Shown one piece after another: positions 32,031-44,592 of a stretch of 64,000 bases of DNA; positions within the stretch are counted from its first letter, which is position 1; the number at the start of each line of letters is the position of its first letter. The translations under genes and the position numbers were made by a program. The notes under the pieces were generated by a model. The model worked only from the letters and a program-made list of their open reading frames with translations, made no database searches and was not told the DNA's origin. The stretch is from the NCBI GenBank assembly GCA_029255685.2, contig CM055311.2, positions 17,568,952-17,632,951 of the forward strand. Reading direction: 5' to 3'. Source of the DNA: Silene conica (lineage: Eukaryota > Streptophyta > Magnoliopsida > Caryophyllales > Caryophyllaceae).

Positions 32031-34980
32031 TGTAACACCCCCATTTATTTAAGAGCCTTTAGCAAGACATTCTCAAATAAATAGAGCTGTTACCATCTCG
32101 GAATGTCCGAGGTAGTGAATAACAAAGTAAAACAACCAAAGTACTTTATAAAAACTGATAAAATTTAAACTTGGTTATTACAGTTACTACATAACAGAAA
32201 AGAAAATACAACTGATGACTTCTCTAGATGTGATATAATTCTAAGTCGGTCCAAAGTACGTATCTCACATTCCTGCCCCAGCTCCTAGCTCATCTGTCTC
32301 TGACCTGCAGAATCTACTCCCCATTCCGGATCATCGTAGGTGTACACGAATACACTGTCAACCTCGCGGTTGAGTAGGGTAACACAATAATTATAATGCA
32401 ACAATTATGATATGCAAATGCAATGATATGCTCGAGCTCAATCTCAATCTCTATTCTCAATCTCAAACTCATACCCTTGCACCAAGCCATACCGAACCTC
32501 CCGGCAGACTATAATCGGTCGTCACCGAACACCAGCTCAATAGCTGATAAGACACCAGGCCTGGTCTGCAGAACCACCCTGGGCTTTATATCAGAACAAT
32601 ATCTGACCATAACTTTCTCAGTAACCAATGCATATGCTATGCTCATGAATGCCACAATATAACTATTTAATCATGCTATCAAATACTGAAATACTCATGT
32701 CATTGCCAATACTTCACAATCAATCCAACCAATATCATTCTTATATAATTCATGCTTGCATTCATCACATACAAGGCAACATCCTTTCATAACACATCAC
32801 AGAGTAAACATCCATTCATATCACTTCATAAAGTATAGTGTCAGTGTATCCTACCTGGATAGCAATATAATCCAGTAGCAAGCCGACAAGTAAACAGAGT
32901 TATGCCACTTCAATACCGTCACCTAACAACATAATATACATAATTACTAACTAATACAATTACGCAACTACTCTAATATATCAATTATTTAAATCAATTA
33001 TTCAAATAATATATTACGCATAACGAGACCGTATCCAGAGAAGCCAACTTTAATTAACTTAATTAGTCGATCAACTTAATTAGATGATTAGTTAAAATTA
33101 CCGTCACAAAACTAGATAAACAAGTTAACTAATTGGATTATACTAATAACAATATCAATATATATATATATATTAACGAGTCAAATATTAATAATAACCA
33201 ATATTAAATATTATTACCAATATTACCAATAACCTATAATAATAATACTACTAACAATAACAATAACATCAATACTAATAATAAGAAGAATAAATAATAG
33301 TATCATCAATAATAAATAACATTAATAATAATAAGAATAACAATGATGATGATGATAATAATAATAATAATAATAAAAATAATAAAAAAATAATAATAAT
33401 AATAATAATAGTAGTAATAGACGGACAAAGGCATAAACCAACAACAATGTATAATAATAATCATACTACATAACTAATGGTCAACAACTACATATAATAA
33501 TAATATTAATAATAGTGCACAGTGCAATGCAAATAGTAATAATAATACAACTACCCTACAAAACAATCACGACACAGCAGCCATTAAAACGCAGGCAAAG
33601 GTTTCGTGGCAGCCCTTTTCCGACACAACCACCAACAGCCTGGTCCCCAACGATCGCCACCATTAGACCCAACCTCTACTACGTACTACAATCTACAAAT
33701 TCCACCCATTAGCCACCACCAGAAGCCATCATAGCCATCACCACGACACCTCTAAACTGCCCATGTACAGACTCGTAACCTCAGTTTTTCGCGCAGCCTT
33801 CCTCTCTTCTCACGGGTTCTCTCACCACCATCCAGACCACCCACAACCACCATAGAGGGTGCCTACATCCTCCTTGCACCATCAACTACCAGTAACGCCT
33901 CTGAACTACCACCATAACTCCCACCAGCGCCACCAAACTATTGCCCTAACAAGCTTCTCACGGTTGGGTGAAAATAAAGTATATCCTACAACCACGCCAC
34001 TACCACCACGCCAACCACCATGACCACCTCTCCGACCACCTGCCCAGAACCACTATTTACTAATAACCCTATCCTCAACTACCACCAGCCTCCTCGTGGT
34101 CCCCACCACGAGGAACACCCTCTTAGACCCATACCTCATCTCGCTCTATTTTCGTTACTCCTCTGCAAACCACCGTGGTTGACAACACCACGGTTATGGT
34201 TTGTCTAGGGTTGGTCCTAACACAACCTACGGTCTGGTCAAGTCCGCATAAAGTCGAGTCTAGGTGATAACAACTGGGAACGATATAGTAAAGCAAGCAA
34301 AACGTAAACAAATCATACCTTTGTGTACTTCCCGACTCGTAAGGATTATGAATTGAAGATGATGACGATGGTGGTGGTAGATTTGTATCAGGGTGGGGCT
34401 GGTAATGACGTGAGAGATAGGTAGGGCTTGTCAAGAGATTGGAGGCAGGTAACCTATTTAGGGTTTGTGTTGAATGTCGATGTTGAGAGGTAGGGCTTGA
34501 TGGGTCGACATAGCTAAGTAGGATTTTAGGGTTTAGGGTTAACACTCATCTCGAGACTAGTAACTTAACGTGTAACCTAATTTTAAATATTTAGTTATAA
34601 ATAGAAACAATTAGTAACGATAAATAATTAATTAGTTACAAAAATGTAAATATTATTGGTATATATAAAAAATATAGAGTTTAAATATAATTACGCCTTA
34701 ATTATAAAAATAGGAACATATATTAACGATAAATAATAATTAAATAGTAAATATATTTTATTATAAATATATTATAAAAATTATAGAAATACAAATGCAA
34801 CGTCATTTTATGAAATAAACATCAATATAAAATGATCATGAAATAAGAAATAATCGTAGAAATACGATTTATAAAACAATAAAAGTTTACATAAAATACT
34901 TTATAAACATACCGTTTGAAATACGTTTATAAAACATAGTTTGACAGTTGTTGACCGAGACTAAAATACGGGGTATTACA
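32031..34980 (-). repeat. LARD left LTR (3' LTR in minus sense)
   Basis: It starts TGTAACACCCCCATTTATTT and ends AAATACGGGGTATTACA. It contains an (AATA/TAA)n microsatellite at about 33350-33420 and a CCACCA-rich stretch at 33700-34130. Confidence 0.92.
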
Positions 34981-37090
34981 GTCTTCCCTCCTTAAAATGA
35001 ACTTCGTCCCGAAGTTCACCACCCGTAGTGATAACAAAACATTCCCCAACATAAGACAAGCATAAGTAGTACCTAAATATAAGCTCTAAACCACGAAGTG
35101 TTACATTCTATCCCCCTTAAGAAACTTTGTCCCCAAAGTTTAACATATAACTAAGTTAAGTATACTTCACGAATCACAATATAATGCATAACAGAAGTAA
35201 TCAGGATTATCAAGTATATTCAAACAATCACGACATACCAATCATTATTATCAACTAGCCATATCATAATTCATTAAGATTTTACAATCTCTTCCTTCTT
35301 AAAACATGGTTACGTCCCGTAACCCCATTATAAAAATTTCACTTCCATTTCTCGAGAAGGTCACCGAAACAACAGTCACAATTCATCAGATAAGTTACTC
35401 TATACTGGGCAACCAGCATCCGGCTTTTAAAGCAACAAAACACATTTGTCAATTTCATGTTACGCATTAAAACAAAATCAGGTAACTAACACTTATATAC
35501 CTAAAAAAAATGACAAACAACTAACTCGTGGTTCAAAATGACAAATCAAAACATTTCATGCTCACAATCATATTATAGAAAGGAAATCATATTCTAGAAA
35601 AGACATAAGGCAAAATTTAACAAATATAATTAAACATGGAGCATTGTCTTATTTCACAAGATATACACCAATCATAGACTAGCAAGCCAGCTTAGCATTT
35701 CTAGGTATAAATAGGTTAAAATCACATAGGTACATTTCCCATCTACTCACATTACATTATTTATCACAAAACCAGCAAGAAAGGTAACTTGCAAAAATAA
35801 GGGATTTATATCATGCAGAACAATTTCATATTCAGGCAAAATTTCATTAACACATAGCTACCTATTTTGTCATGTTGCAAAACAATCACTACAATTATCA
35901 AAATATCAAACTTTATCATGGATTCTCACTTTGAAAATATTTTGAAACTTTTAAAACATTGAGGTGGTAATTGTGGCAATTTTTAAACACGCATCAAATT
36001 AAAAAGGCAATTTTACTAGTTACAGATCGAAAACAAAGCTACACGGAGACATTTTGACTCTTCTTTACGAAACGATTGTCCTTGTAAATTTTAGCTCATG
36101 AATTATGAAAATTTAACGATAAAAGTAAACGAATTCACAAGACTAGCACTTCCTTAATTCACATGTCAACCAATTAATAATTCAACATATTTGTGGTCAG
36201 ATTTTAAGCAGAGCATTATGAAAATCATTTTGTGACATAACAATATACATGAAGAAGTTATAAAGATATTCGCGCGGGGAACTAAACACAGATATACCGT
36301 TAATATATGATAGGACATCAACATGATTCACATCGAACAAAATCATTCCTCCTTTAAACACGTTGAAATATCATTTGAAGCATGGAAAACACATTGCATC
36401 ATATTAACAGGTAATTGCCATGTAGAAAACGATAGAGATTGCAAAACCAAAAATAAAATCAACCAAATAAGTCAATAATCATGCATGCATAGACAATGCA
36501 TTAGTTTCTACCATCATAACAATCACAACTTATTTAAGTACGTAAGTATATCGTAAAAAGAAATCACTAAGATGCTACTTTTCATCAACTCGTGACCCAT
36601 ATCATTATACTATATATCTACCTAAGGGTTCAGAGATCATATAACCGCATGCATATCACCATACAAGTCAAACTCACATTTCAAACTCATATACTCGTTC
36701 CCATGTTCTCAACACTTGGACTAATATGCATCTCAGTCATAGTCAATATCAATCTTATGATTTACAATACAGATTACAAACCATATTCTTTCATCGCACA
36801 TCATTAACCATGTATCACATCATTACTTACCTCATTCCGCTCCTGCAAATTGTTAGTACAATATAACTAGGTCCGTTCCTTTATTTCATTACTACCCACT
36901 CTCTACATCACTCGCGGGTTTCCAGGTTAGACTGAAAGGGCTAGTGGCTTGGTTTGAGGGGGCCCCTAACTCATCCCAATCTTGGGGCTCCTAACAGTTA
37001 CTAGCATGGGGTTCATTTTATTAGACTCTTCCTATGTTCATTATTATTCATTTGGTTTAGGCCTGAGGATCGTTCTCTCTGATACCACTT

Positions 37091-38410
37091 TGTAACACCC
37101 CCATTTATTTAAGAGCCTTTAGCAAGACATTCTCAAATAAATAGAGCTGTTACCATCTCGGAATGTCCGAGGTAGTGAATAACAAAGTAAAACAACCAAA
37201 GTACTTTATAAAAACTGATAAAATTTAAACTTGGTTATTACAGTTACTACATAACAGAAAAGAAAATACAACTGATGACTTCTCTAGATGTGATATAATT
37301 CTAAGTCGGTCCAAAGTACGTATCTCACATTCCTGCCCCAGCTCCTAGCTCATCTGTCTCTGACCTGCAGAATCTACTCCCCATTCCGGATCATCGTAGG
37401 TGTACACGAATACACTGTCAACCTCGCGGTTGAGTAGGGTAACACAATAATTATAATGCAACAATTATGATATGCAAATGCAATGATATGCTCGAGCTCA
37501 ATCTCAATCTCTATTCTCAATCTCAAACTCATACCCTTGCACCAAGCCATACCGAACCTCCCGGCAGACTATAATCGGTCGTCACCGAACACCAGCTCAA
37601 TAGCTGATAAGACACCAGGCCTGGTCTGCAGAACCACCCTGGGCTTTATATCAGAACAATATCTGACCATAACTTTCTCAGTAACCAATGCATATGCTAT
37701 GCTCATGAATGCCACAATATAACTATTTAATCATGCTATCAAATACTGAAATACTCATGTCATTGCCAATACTTCACAATCAATCCAACCAATATCATTC
37801 TTATATAATTCATGCTTGCATTCATCACATACAAGGCAACATCCTTTCATAACACATCACAGAGTAAACATCCATTCATATCACTTCATAAAGTATAGTG
37901 TCAGTGTATCCTACCTGGATAGCAATATAATCCAGTAGCAAGCCGACAAGTAAACAGAGTTATGCCACTTCAATACCGTCACCTAACAACATAATATACA
38001 TAATTACTAACTAATACAATTACGCAACTACTCTAATATATCAATTATTTAAATCAATTATTCAAATAATATATTACGCATAACGAGACCGTATCCAGAG
38101 AAGCCAACTTTAATTAACTTAATTAGTCGATCAACTTAATTAGATGATTAGTTAAAATTACCGTCACAAAACTAGATAAACAAGTTAACTAATTGGATTA
38201 TACTAATAACAATATCAATATATATATATTAACGAGTCAAATATTAATAATAACCAATATTAAATATTATTACCAATATTACCAATAACCTATAATAATA
38301 ATACTACTAACAATAACAATAACATCAATACTAATAATAAGAAGAATAAATAATAGTATCATCAATAATAAATAACATTAATAATAATAAGAATAACAAT
38401 GATGATGATG

Positions 38411-38449
<39 letters not shown>

Positions 38450-40023
38450 GTAGTAGTAATAGACGGACAAAGGCATAAACCAACAACAATGTACAATAAT
38501 AATCATACTACATAACTAATGGTCAACAACTACATATAATAATAATATTAATAATAGTGCATAGTGCAATGCAAATAGTAATAATAATACAACTACCCTA
38601 CAAAACAATCACGACACAGCAGCCATTAAAATGCAGGCAAAGGTTTCGTGGCAGCCCTTTTCCGACACAACCACCAACAGCCTGGTCCCCGACGACCGCC
38701 ACCATTAGACCCAACCTCTACTACGTACTACAATCTACAAATTTGACCCATTAGCCACCACCAGAAGCCACCATAGCCACCACCACGACACCTCTAAACT
38801 GCCCATGTACAGACTCGTAACCTCGGTTTTTCGCGCAGCCTTCCTCTCTTCTCACGGGTTCTCTCACCACCATCCAGACCACCCACAACCACCATAGAGG
38901 GTGCCTACATCCTCCTTGCACCATCAACTACCACTAACGCCTCTGAACTACCACCATAACTCCCACCAGCGCCACCAAACTATTGCCCTAACAAGCTTCT
39001 CACGGTTGGGTGAAAATAAAGTATATCCTACCACCACGCCACTACCACCACGCCAACCACCATGACCACCTCTCCGACCACCTGCCCAGAACCACTATTT
39101 ACTAATAACCCTATCCTCAACTACCACCAGCCTCCTCGTGGTCCCCACCACGAGGAACACCCTCTTAGACCCATACCTCATCTCGCTCTATTTTCGTTAC
39201 TCCTCTGCAAACCACCGTGGTTGACAACACCACGGTTATGGTTTGTCTAGGGTTGGTCCTAACACAACCTACGGTCTGGTCAAGTCCGCATAAAGTCGAG
39301 TCTAGGTGATAACAACTGGGAACGATATAGTAAAGCAAGCAAAACGTAAACAAATCATACCTTTGTGTACTTCCCGACTCGTAAGAATTATGAATTGAAG
39401 ATGATGACGATGGTGGTGGTAGATTTGTATCAGGGTGGGGGCTGGTAATGACGTGAGAGATAGGTAGGGCTTGTCAAGAGATTGGAGGCAGGTAACCTAT
39501 TTAGGGTTTGTGTTGAATGTCGATGTTGAGAGGTAGGGCTTGATGGGTCGACATAGCTAAGTAGGATTTTAGGGTTTAGGGTTAACACGCATCTCGAGAC
39601 TAGTAACTTAACGTGTAACCTAATTTTAAATATTTAGTTATAAATAGAAACAATTAGTAACGATAAATAATTAATTAGTTACAAAAATGTAAATATTATT
39701 GGTATATATAAAAAATATAGAGTTTAAATATAATTACGCCTTAATTATAAAAATAGGAACATATATTAACGATAAATAATAATTAAATAGTAAATATATT
39801 TTATTATAAATATATTATAAAAATTATAGAAATACAAATGCAACGTCATTTTATGAAATAAACATCAATATAAAATGATCATGAAATAAGAAATAATCGT
39901 AGAAATACGATTTATAAAACAATAAAAGTTTACATAAAATACTTTATAAACATACCGTTTGAAATACGTTTATAAAACATAGTTTGACAGTTGTTGACCG
40001 AGACTAAAATACGGGGTATTACA
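37091..40023 (-). repeat. LARD right LTR (5' LTR in minus sense)
   Basis: It has the same ends as the left LTR, with the primer-binding site immediately to its left. The length difference from the left copy lies mostly in TA and TAA microsatellites (about 38219 and 38410-38455). Confidence 0.92.
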
Positions 40024-40028
40024 TAACT

Positions 40029-40679
40029 GCTATTGAAGCTTAAAATAACCCACTGTAAATACAATAACTCATTGTGCATTAGAATAACTTGTATTGTGCA
40101 ATATAATAACTGCTATGGATCTTAAAATAACTCAGTGTAATACAATAACTAGCATTATATAATATAATAACTGCTCTGAAAGCTTAAAATAAATGCAATA
40201 CAATAACATCTATTGAAGCTTAAAATAACTCACTGTAATACAATAACTCATTGTGCAATATAATAACTGCTATGGATCTTAAAAACTCAGTGTAATACAA
40301 TAACTAGCATTATATAATATAATAACTGCTATGAAAGCTTAAAATAAATGCAATACAATAACATCTATTGAAGCTTAAAATAACTCACTGTAATACAATA
40401 ACTCATTGTGCATTAAAATAACTTGTATTGTGCAATACAATAACTGCTATTGAAGCTTAAAATAACTCCCTGTAATACAATAGCTAGCATTATATAATAT
40501 AATAACTATTATGAAAGTTTAAAATAAATGCAATACAATAACCTCTATTGAAGCTTAAAATAACTCACTGTAAATACAATAACTAATTTGCATTAGAATA
40601 ACTAGCATTATGCAATATAATAATTGCTATAGAAGCTTACAATAACTGCACATAGTAACTTATTTTAATATGTTTTTAG
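40029..40679 (+). repeat. CAATAACT minisatellite, array 1 (right part)
   Basis: This continues the higher-order repeat of 31280-32025 with the same landmarks (TATTGAAGCTTAAAATAACT, AGCATTATATAATATAATAA). It ends at an intron-acceptor-like TGTTTTTAG at 40671-40679, just before coding sequence. Confidence 0.9.
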
Positions 40680-43480
40680 GTATTGAAATAAATAATACCA
40701 ATGAAACAACTTTCTCTACACCCACATTTGCATCAAAACAGGGGATAATACTGTCCATAATCTTGGAATGAGGTACACTCCAGGTGGTAGTGAGGAGTGG
40801 AGTAGGATGGTAGAAAATGGTTTTAAGACTGCATTGGGGCTAATGTTTGTAAAGCTTGAGGAGGCAATAGAGTTTTACAATTTATATGCTGTGGCCTGTG
40901 GTTTCATACCGAGAAAGTACACACAAACGAGATTCCGTGATGGTTTGGCAGACAAAAAATCTATGGTCTGTAACAGACATGGATTCAAAGAGGATCGCAA
41001 AAAGTTTCTGTCAGTTGTTGAAAATGAAAATGCAGACGGGAATAAGAAGAGAAAAAGGTCTGGAGAAGCAAAGAAAACAAAACTGACAAGATTTGGTTGC
41101 AAGGCAAAAATACGGTTTTGTGCTGTATTTAATGATAACATGCAGATAAGAGAGTATGCCATTGATCAGTTTAAGAAGGTCATAATCACAGACTTTGTTC
41201 ACTCAAAGAGAGGGAATTTCAGAAAAATTTAAGAACACTTAACCGTTACATTAAGCAAACAATTGTTAACAATTGTAAACTCAACATTGATGCTACAAAG
41301 ACATTTAGAATGATGGGGGGACAATCAAATGGGTATGCAAACATTGGTGCAACTCTGTCATATTTCATGAACTTCAAAAGAAATATTAAATGTTTCATAG
41401 GTGAAAAGATGCTGAAATGATTCTCAGCTATTTAAAGGGGTTCGCTGAAACTTCTGAAATTTTTTACTATGCTTATGAAGTTGATGAGGTTGAATGTTTG
41501 GCTAGAATCTTTTGGGCAAACGGGCAGGCAAGGACCAATTATCCATGTTCGGGGACACCATCACATTTGACTCTACTTATGGTACTAACACGTATCACAT
41601 GGCCTTCACGCCATTCACCGGTGTTGATAACCACAAAAAATCAGTAACCTTTGCTGCTGCACTTGTCGATCATGAGAATGATAGGTCTTTCACATGGGTG
41701 TTTAAGAAGTTCCTTGATTGTATGGGAATGAAAGAACCTCAGTGCATTCTTACCGATCAAGATCCAGCGACTAAACTCGGGGTGAATTCCGTATTCAAGA
41801 AAGCAAGACATCGCTACTGCATGTGGCATATAATGTCAAAATTAACAGATAAAGTTGAATCACACATTTGTAAGGAAATAGACTTTGTTGAGAGAATATG
41901 TTCAGTTGTTTGGGACACTGACTTGGAACCATTAGAGTTTGAAGAAAAATGGGTTCAAGTGATCAGTGACTTTGAGTTAAATGATAACACTTGGTTGACA
42001 TACATGTATGGCAAAAGACACAAATGGATACCTGCTTACTTCCGGGATTTGCCTTTAGGTTGCCTTTTAAAAACAACACAAAGATCGGAGAGTCAAAACA
42101 GTTACTTCAAAAGATTCGAGAGCATAAATGGCGCACTTGTTGAATTTTGGTTGCGCTTTCAAAGTGCAATGGAACAACAACACTATAATCAGAAATGTCT
42201 TGATGCAGCAAGTGACAGCACATTGCCTCAGGTTTCATCTAAGACTATGATTGAGAAACATGCCTCCAAAATCTACACACACACTATTTTCTATGAATTC
42301 CAAGAACAATTGCAGGCGGCTCTTTGTTCTTGTACAGTTAGAGGATTTTCTGAGCAAGGAAATATTCACATTATAGATGTTGAAGATGCCTACAAGAATC
42401 GTAGAATATTTCAGGTTATTTCGTTTTACAGAAGATAGAATAACTGAATTTGGTGAATACAATAACTGTTTTTTAACATTATAATAACTGATCCACTTAA
42501 CCTTATATTCTGCATTACAATAATCACCAATATGTTTTACAACAACAAGTTCTTATGCATTGCAATAAACAACAAAGATTCAATATAATAATAGCTATTA
42601 TACATTACAATAACTGTGTGATTATGCAACATAAAAATTTACTGAATGCAATAAAATAACTGTTTTTTAACATTATAATAACTGATCCACTTAACCTTAT
42701 AATATGCATTACAATAATCACCAATATGTTTTACAATAACAAAACTCTTATGCATTACAATAATCAACAAAGATTCAAATATAATAATAGCTATTATGAA
42801 TTACAATAACAGCTATTATGCAATATAATAACTATACTGTCATGCAGGTTGTTCACAATACCGAAACAAAAGAAACAACATGTACATGCAAGATGTTTGA
42901 GATGAAAGGAATCCTGTGTAAACACATAATATGGGTACTGTCAGGTAAAGGATTGATTAGCATACCGGAGAAGTACATCGCAAGTAGATGGATGAAGAAA
43001 TCATATAGAAAGCCTTTGTTTGGACTGGATGGAAAGTTATTACAAGATTATGATCCAACTGGCTTAAGAAAGCTGGAACTATCAAGAGTATGGTCTGAGT
43101 TTTATGCAACAATAAGTGCTCTGAAGTCAATGCCTCAAGACCATATAAATGAACTAACTGTGATGCTTTTACAATTTCGAGAGAAAATTTGTCCAACAAA
43201 AGAGAACTTGACAAAGGAACAAGAATTGGAAATGCTCTTAGGTTGTTCAGCAATATCAAACATTATTGTTCACCCACCAAAGATTGCAAAAAACAAAGGA
43301 AGTGGCAAGAGAATGAAATCAAACAAGGAAAAGACAATTGAAAAAGCAAGCAAACCAAAGAGGCTATGTAATAACTGCAAACAAATGGGAAACCATGACA
43401 AAAGAAACTGCCCAAATCCATTTGTTGAGCATGCACCTGAGGAAGAAGATGAAGAGGGAGATGAAATGGAGGATGAATAA
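40680..43480 (+). pseudogene. MULE / FAR1-like transposase
   Basis: Domains in order: an N-terminal FAR1-type zinc domain (EEAIEFYNLYAVACGFIPRK, about 40860-41080); the MULE DDE transposase (FDSTYGTNTYHMAF and LTDQDPA, then RHRYCMWHI, 41540-41840); a SWIM zinc finger (CTCKMFEMKGILCKH, about 42880); and a C-terminal CX2CX5HX4C knuckle (CNNCKQMGNHDKRNC) with an acidic tail. An intron at 42415-42847 separates the DDE and SWIM parts and joins them in phase. The reading is broken by a stop/shift at about 41232 and by single-base losses near 41411 and 41545, so it is a pseudogene. A Mutator-type transposase cuts and pastes elements with long TIRs. It converges on the minus-strand Ulp1 gene. A domesticated FAR1 gene is less likely given the element context. 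Confidence 0.85.
42415..42847 (+). repeat. CAATAACT repeat filling a transposase intron
   Basis: The intron is bounded by TTTCAG|GTTATT and CATGCAG|GTTGTT. It is made of ACAATAACT/ATAATAACT motifs with a duplicated ~190 bp unit: AACTGTTTTTTAACATTATA occurs near 42463 and 42658. Confidence 0.85.
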
Positions 43481-43499
43481 GGGATCCAATGAACAGATT

Positions 43500-44592
43500 T
43501 ACAAATAATCGTATCACAACTTTACAATAATAAAAAACATCTCAGTATTTTGTCTTAGATTACTATATTCCCTATAGTTGAGAATCTCTATTTCGTGTAA
43601 GAAACTTTAGAATAATCAATAATCAATAATAGATTGGAATTTGTCTTACATTTTGCATTTTTGAGTTGAATAGTATTCACTTACTAAAAATAGAAATAAT
43701 GATGAAAACCCTGTTTTTGCAGTTCAACATGTGCAATTTTGGCATTGAAATGGTATTCTTTTGAATAACTATCTCGAAACCATTACAATAACTGTATGAA
43801 CCCATTACAATAACTGACTTAAACCATTACAATAACTGTCTTAAAACCATTACAATAACTGTCTGACCCCATTACAATAACTGTCTGAAATTATTAAAAT
43901 AATTGTCTTCAATCATTACAATAACTGTATGAAATCATTACAATAACTGTATGAACCCATTACAGTAACTGGCTTAAATCATTACAATAACTGTCTTAAA
44001 ACCATTACAATAACTATGTGAAACTATTAAAATAACTGTCTGAAATCATTACAATAACTGTCTGAAATCATTACAATAACTGTATGAACCCATTATAATA
44101 ACTGTCTGAAAACATTAAAATAACTGAGTAAAAGAATAACATAATTACACAACACCCATGAAGTCACTACTGGATACAATAACTGAGTTTTATAATACAA
44201 TAACTATCTTAAATGAAGTCACTACTAGATACAATAACAGAACTTATATAATACAATAACTGTCTTAAATGAAGTCACTACTAGATACAATAACATAACT
44301 TATATAATACAATAACTGTCTTAAATGAAATCACTACTAGATACAATAACATAACTTATATAATACAATAACTGTGTAAAAACCATTAAAATAACTGTCT
44401 AACACCATTAAAATAACTGTCTACAACAATTAAAATAACTGCCTGAAACCATTACAATAACTGTCTGAAAAACAATTACGATAATTGTCTGAGATGATTA
44501 CAATAACTGTCTGAGACGATTACAACAACTGTCACAAAATAACACTTTCTAGGCTTTACAAAAACACAATCCTTTCCCATACCATGCAACAT
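43500..44592 (+). repeat. CAATAACT minisatellite, array 2 (spacer between convergent genes)
   Basis: From about 43770 the unit ATTACAATAACTGTCTGAAA recurs every ~22-24 bp. At 44158-44385 it becomes a ~56 bp higher-order unit (GAAGTCACTACTAGATACAA...) repeated about four times. It fills the spacer between the 3' ends of the transposase and copy A of the Ulp1 gene. Confidence 0.9.

Larger units (their letters stand above)
32031..40023 (-). mobile_element. LARD-type LTR retrotransposon, complete, 8.0 kb
   Basis: The two LTRs (32031-34980, 2950 bp; 37091-40023, 2933 bp) are nearly identical and flanked by TSD TAACT (32026-32030 and 40024-40028). The 2.1 kb interior (34981-37090) has no coding domain, so the element depends on a partner for its proteins. 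The primer site TGGTATCAGAG (minus, 37078-37090) and polypurine tract AAGGAGGGAAGAC (minus, just right of 34980) orient it on the minus strand. Only about twenty LTR differences were noticed by eye, besides microsatellite length, so the insertion is recent. Frames repeated at 32423/37483, 33515/38557 and 34020/39062 are chance ORFs in LTR sequence. Confidence 0.92.

Noticed and set aside
32423-32662. 79-residue ORF repeated at 37483 and, inverted, in 62220-62405
   Set aside because: It is conserved only because all three lie in LTRs of one family; it has no domain and no start context.
40768-43480. Domesticated FAR1/FHY3 host gene
   Set aside because: There are at least three frame disruptions, repeat-filled introns and an adjoining Ulp1-like gene, which fit a decayed MULE better.
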